From contig NZ_CP150254.1 of assembly GCF_037975445.1 (NCBI RefSeq), positions 167,501-231,500 of the forward strand: 64,000 nt of DNA, read 5' to 3'. Of the stretch, positions 62,584 to 64,000 are shown one piece after another. Position numbers and translations under genes: made by a program. Position 1 is the first letter of the stretch. Each line of letters begins with the position of its first letter. The DNA comes from Peribacillus sp. FSL P2-0133 (GTDB taxonomy: Bacteria > Bacillota > Bacilli > Bacillales > DSM-1321). Below the pieces are notes generated by a model. It was given only the letters and a program-made list of their open reading frames with translations, made no database searches and was not told the origin of the DNA.

Positions 62584-64000
62584 TGCAATGATTCCTTTTT
62601 TGAAGGTGTTTCCACTCTTGTTTTTCCCATGAAGAAAACAGTGATTGCAGCAAGACCGATCGGAATGAGAGCCAAGGTGAATATTAATGATATCGAATCG
62701 GACATCGCATGAACGATTTTATCCAAGATAAAGTCCGGAATCTCGGCACGTGCATCCGATTGGAAGAGCTGACGTGGGTCCTCCATCAATCCGGCTGTAT
62801 CCGGACCTCCTTGCATTCCTTTAAATGCTTCCGTCATTTTGCTTTGGAAAACATTGGTCTGAATCGCTCCATAAATCGTTACACCGAGTGTCATCCCAAA
62901 TGAACGGAGGAATGAGTTTGTTGAGTTGGCCGACCCCCTGAATCTAGGTTCCAAGTTGTGAATGGACGCAATAGGTAAAAGGGAGAAAGAAAAGCCCATG
63001 CCAAATCCAGTAAGAATCATGTACAAAGTTAATAAAGTCCTGCTGGTATCAGGGGTAATGGTCCCTAATAGAAGCATTCCTGCAAAATAACAGATGACGG
63101 AAATCGTCATTAAGTTGCGAAAGCTTGTCTTTGTATTGAATATCCCGCCTACTGCACTGCCGAATACTGAACCAAGCATCATGGGAGTGAGAATCAAGCC
63201 GGCATTTGTTGCGGAACCACCGTAAACTGCCTGCACGAAAATCGGAATATAGACGGTTAAAATAATGAATGTTCCGCCATAAAGAATCGCTAAAATCTGA
63301 GAAGTGGCAAATAATCGCCTTTTAAACAGCCATAATGAAATGATTGGATCTTTTGCTCTTTTTTCGAAAAAGAAAAATGAAACGAAGAAAACCACAAAAC
63401 TGGCAAACAGGCCTATGATAGGAGAGGAACTCCAGCCATACTCCCCGCCCAGTTCGAGAGCGAACATTAAGCTGATAACGGCAATGACGAGAGTTGCTGC
63501 GCCACCCCAATCAATTTTTTGCTCTTGGGTGTTGGGTGACTCCTTGTAATAATTCCAGATGAAAAATAAAGAAATGATCCCAATCGGAACATTGACGTAA
63601 AAAATCCAATGCCAGCTGGAGTATTCAGTAATATAAGCGCCTAAAAGTGGTCCCAATACGCTTGAGGCCCCAAATACAGCGCCGAAAAGGCCAGTTAATT
63701 TCCCGCGTTTTTCCGGTGGGAAAATATCAAAAATGATCGTAAAGGCTATAGGCATCAAAGCTCCTCCGCCTATCCCTTGGATTGCACGGAAGATACTTAA
63801 CTGCACTATGCTCTGAGCCATACCGCATAATGCGGAACCGACCAAAAAGACTATAAGTCCAAAAATAAAAAACCGCTTTCTTCCATACATGTCGGAAAGC
63901 TTACCGAAAATCGGCATACTTGCCATCGTGGCGACCATATAGGCAGATGTCACCCATACAAACTTATCGAACCCGCCTAAATCAGAAACGATCGTTCCCA
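62580..64000 (-). CDS. MFS exporter, DHA2 family (EmrB/QacA type), 5' end cut
   Basis: At least 473 residues of a 14-helix drug:H+ antiporter. The frame stays open to the end of the window, where it reads TIVSDLGGFDKFVWVTSAYM, so its N-terminus (about 40 residues, first helix) lies beyond 64000. The loop motif GKLSDMYGRKRFF (motif A) and the motif C-like GPLLGAYITEYSSWHWIFYV are clear. A GTG at 63953 is inside the gene, not its start. Substrate unknown. Confidence 0.9.
   Translation of the reverse strand, partial: GTIVSDLGGFDKFVWVTSAYMVATMASMPIFGKLSDMYGRKRFFIFGLIVFLVGSALCGMAQSIVQLSIFRAIQGIGGGALMPIAFTIIFDIFPPEKRGKLTGLFGAVFGASSVLGPLLGAYITEYSSWHWIFYVNVPIGIISLFFIWNYYKESPNTQEQKIDWGGAATLVIAVISLMFALELGGEYGWSSSPIIGLFASFVVFFVSFFFFEKRAKDPIISLWLFKRRLFATSQILAILYGGTFIILTVYIPIFVQAVYGGSATNAGLILTPMMLGSVFGSAVGGIFNTKTSFRNLMTISVICYFAGMLLLGTITPDTSRTLLTLYMILTGFGMGFSFSLLPIASIHNLEPRFRGSANSTNSFLRSFGMTLGVTIYGAIQTNVFQSKMTEAFKGMQGGPDTAGLMEDPRQLFQSDARAEIPDFILDKIVHAMSDSISLIFTLALIPIGLAAITVFFMGKTRVETPSKKESLQ

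Overview
The window looks like a chromosomal segment of a low-to-moderate GC Gram-positive endospore former of the family Bacillaceae. The evidence is a Bacillus-type rRNA/tRNA cluster, a sigW-rsiW-cdaA-cdaR-glmM-glmS block with a glmS ribozyme, strong AGGAGG ribosome binding sites, a Spo0E-like phosphatase and many Bacillus-type orthologues (BmrA, CspC, NhaK, YdgH, NagA/B/R). I would guess Bacillus or Peribacillus, but the species is inference.

Layout. 1-2614: 3' part of a 23S rRNA, a 5S rRNA and nine tRNAs. 2.8-11.5 kb: arginase, a Spo0E-like gene, sigW/rsiW, c-di-AMP synthase and its regulator, then glucosamine phosphate mutase and synthase. 11.5-15.7 kb is an accessory patch. Directly after glmS lies a 1,158-bp element with 5'-TGT...ACA-3' ends, tandem 20-bp end repeats and a perfect 5-bp target duplication. 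I read it as a transposase-less Tn7-like element at the classical attTn7 position. It is followed by decayed coding remnants, a Fra/YdhG-like gene, an AT-rich secreted protein and a CPBP protease. 15.7-22.4 kb: a two-component system with a BmrA-type ABC exporter, then an ATP-grasp/chemoreceptor pair. 22.6-27.5 kb: cold-shock gene, possible small RNAs, cadC-cadA metal resistance, a parS-like site and hflX. 27.5-27.7 kb: a cluster of seven DnaA-box-like 9-mers.

28.2-35.8 kb is a reductive pyrimidine or hydantoin catabolism operon (preT, preA, hydantoinase/dihydropyrimidinase, NCS1 permease, a small protein) with a PucR-type regulator and an upstream GlnR/TnrA-type box, so it is probably used for nitrogen scavenging. 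35.9-36.8 kb holds five tandem minus-strand genes of 44-46 codons for YhfH-like CxxC...CxxC proteins. 37.3-47.3 kb: lipid kinase, NhaK-type antiporter, GNAT acetyltransferase, a HemY-type oxidase and a polyamine uptake operon (regulator-potABCD). 47.5-52.8 kb: PrsA-like foldase, YtxH-like protein, and a MarR/MMPL exporter pair. 52.9-58.6 kb: the N-acetylglucosamine regulon (nagA-nagB-nagR-SIS divergent from a PTS EIICBA), with two NagR-like operators and a cre-like site between them. 58.6-64 kb: a siderophore ABC ATPase remnant, a compact FtsH paralogue, a peptide deformylase, an SGNH hydrolase and an MFS exporter cut by the window end.

The amino-sugar theme recurs: glmM and glmS build GlcN-1-P for the wall, while the nag genes recover GlcNAc. 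The most unusual material is the Tn7-like remnant, the yhfH-like array, the DnaA-box cluster and the ATP-grasp/chemoreceptor pair with a SigD-like promoter.
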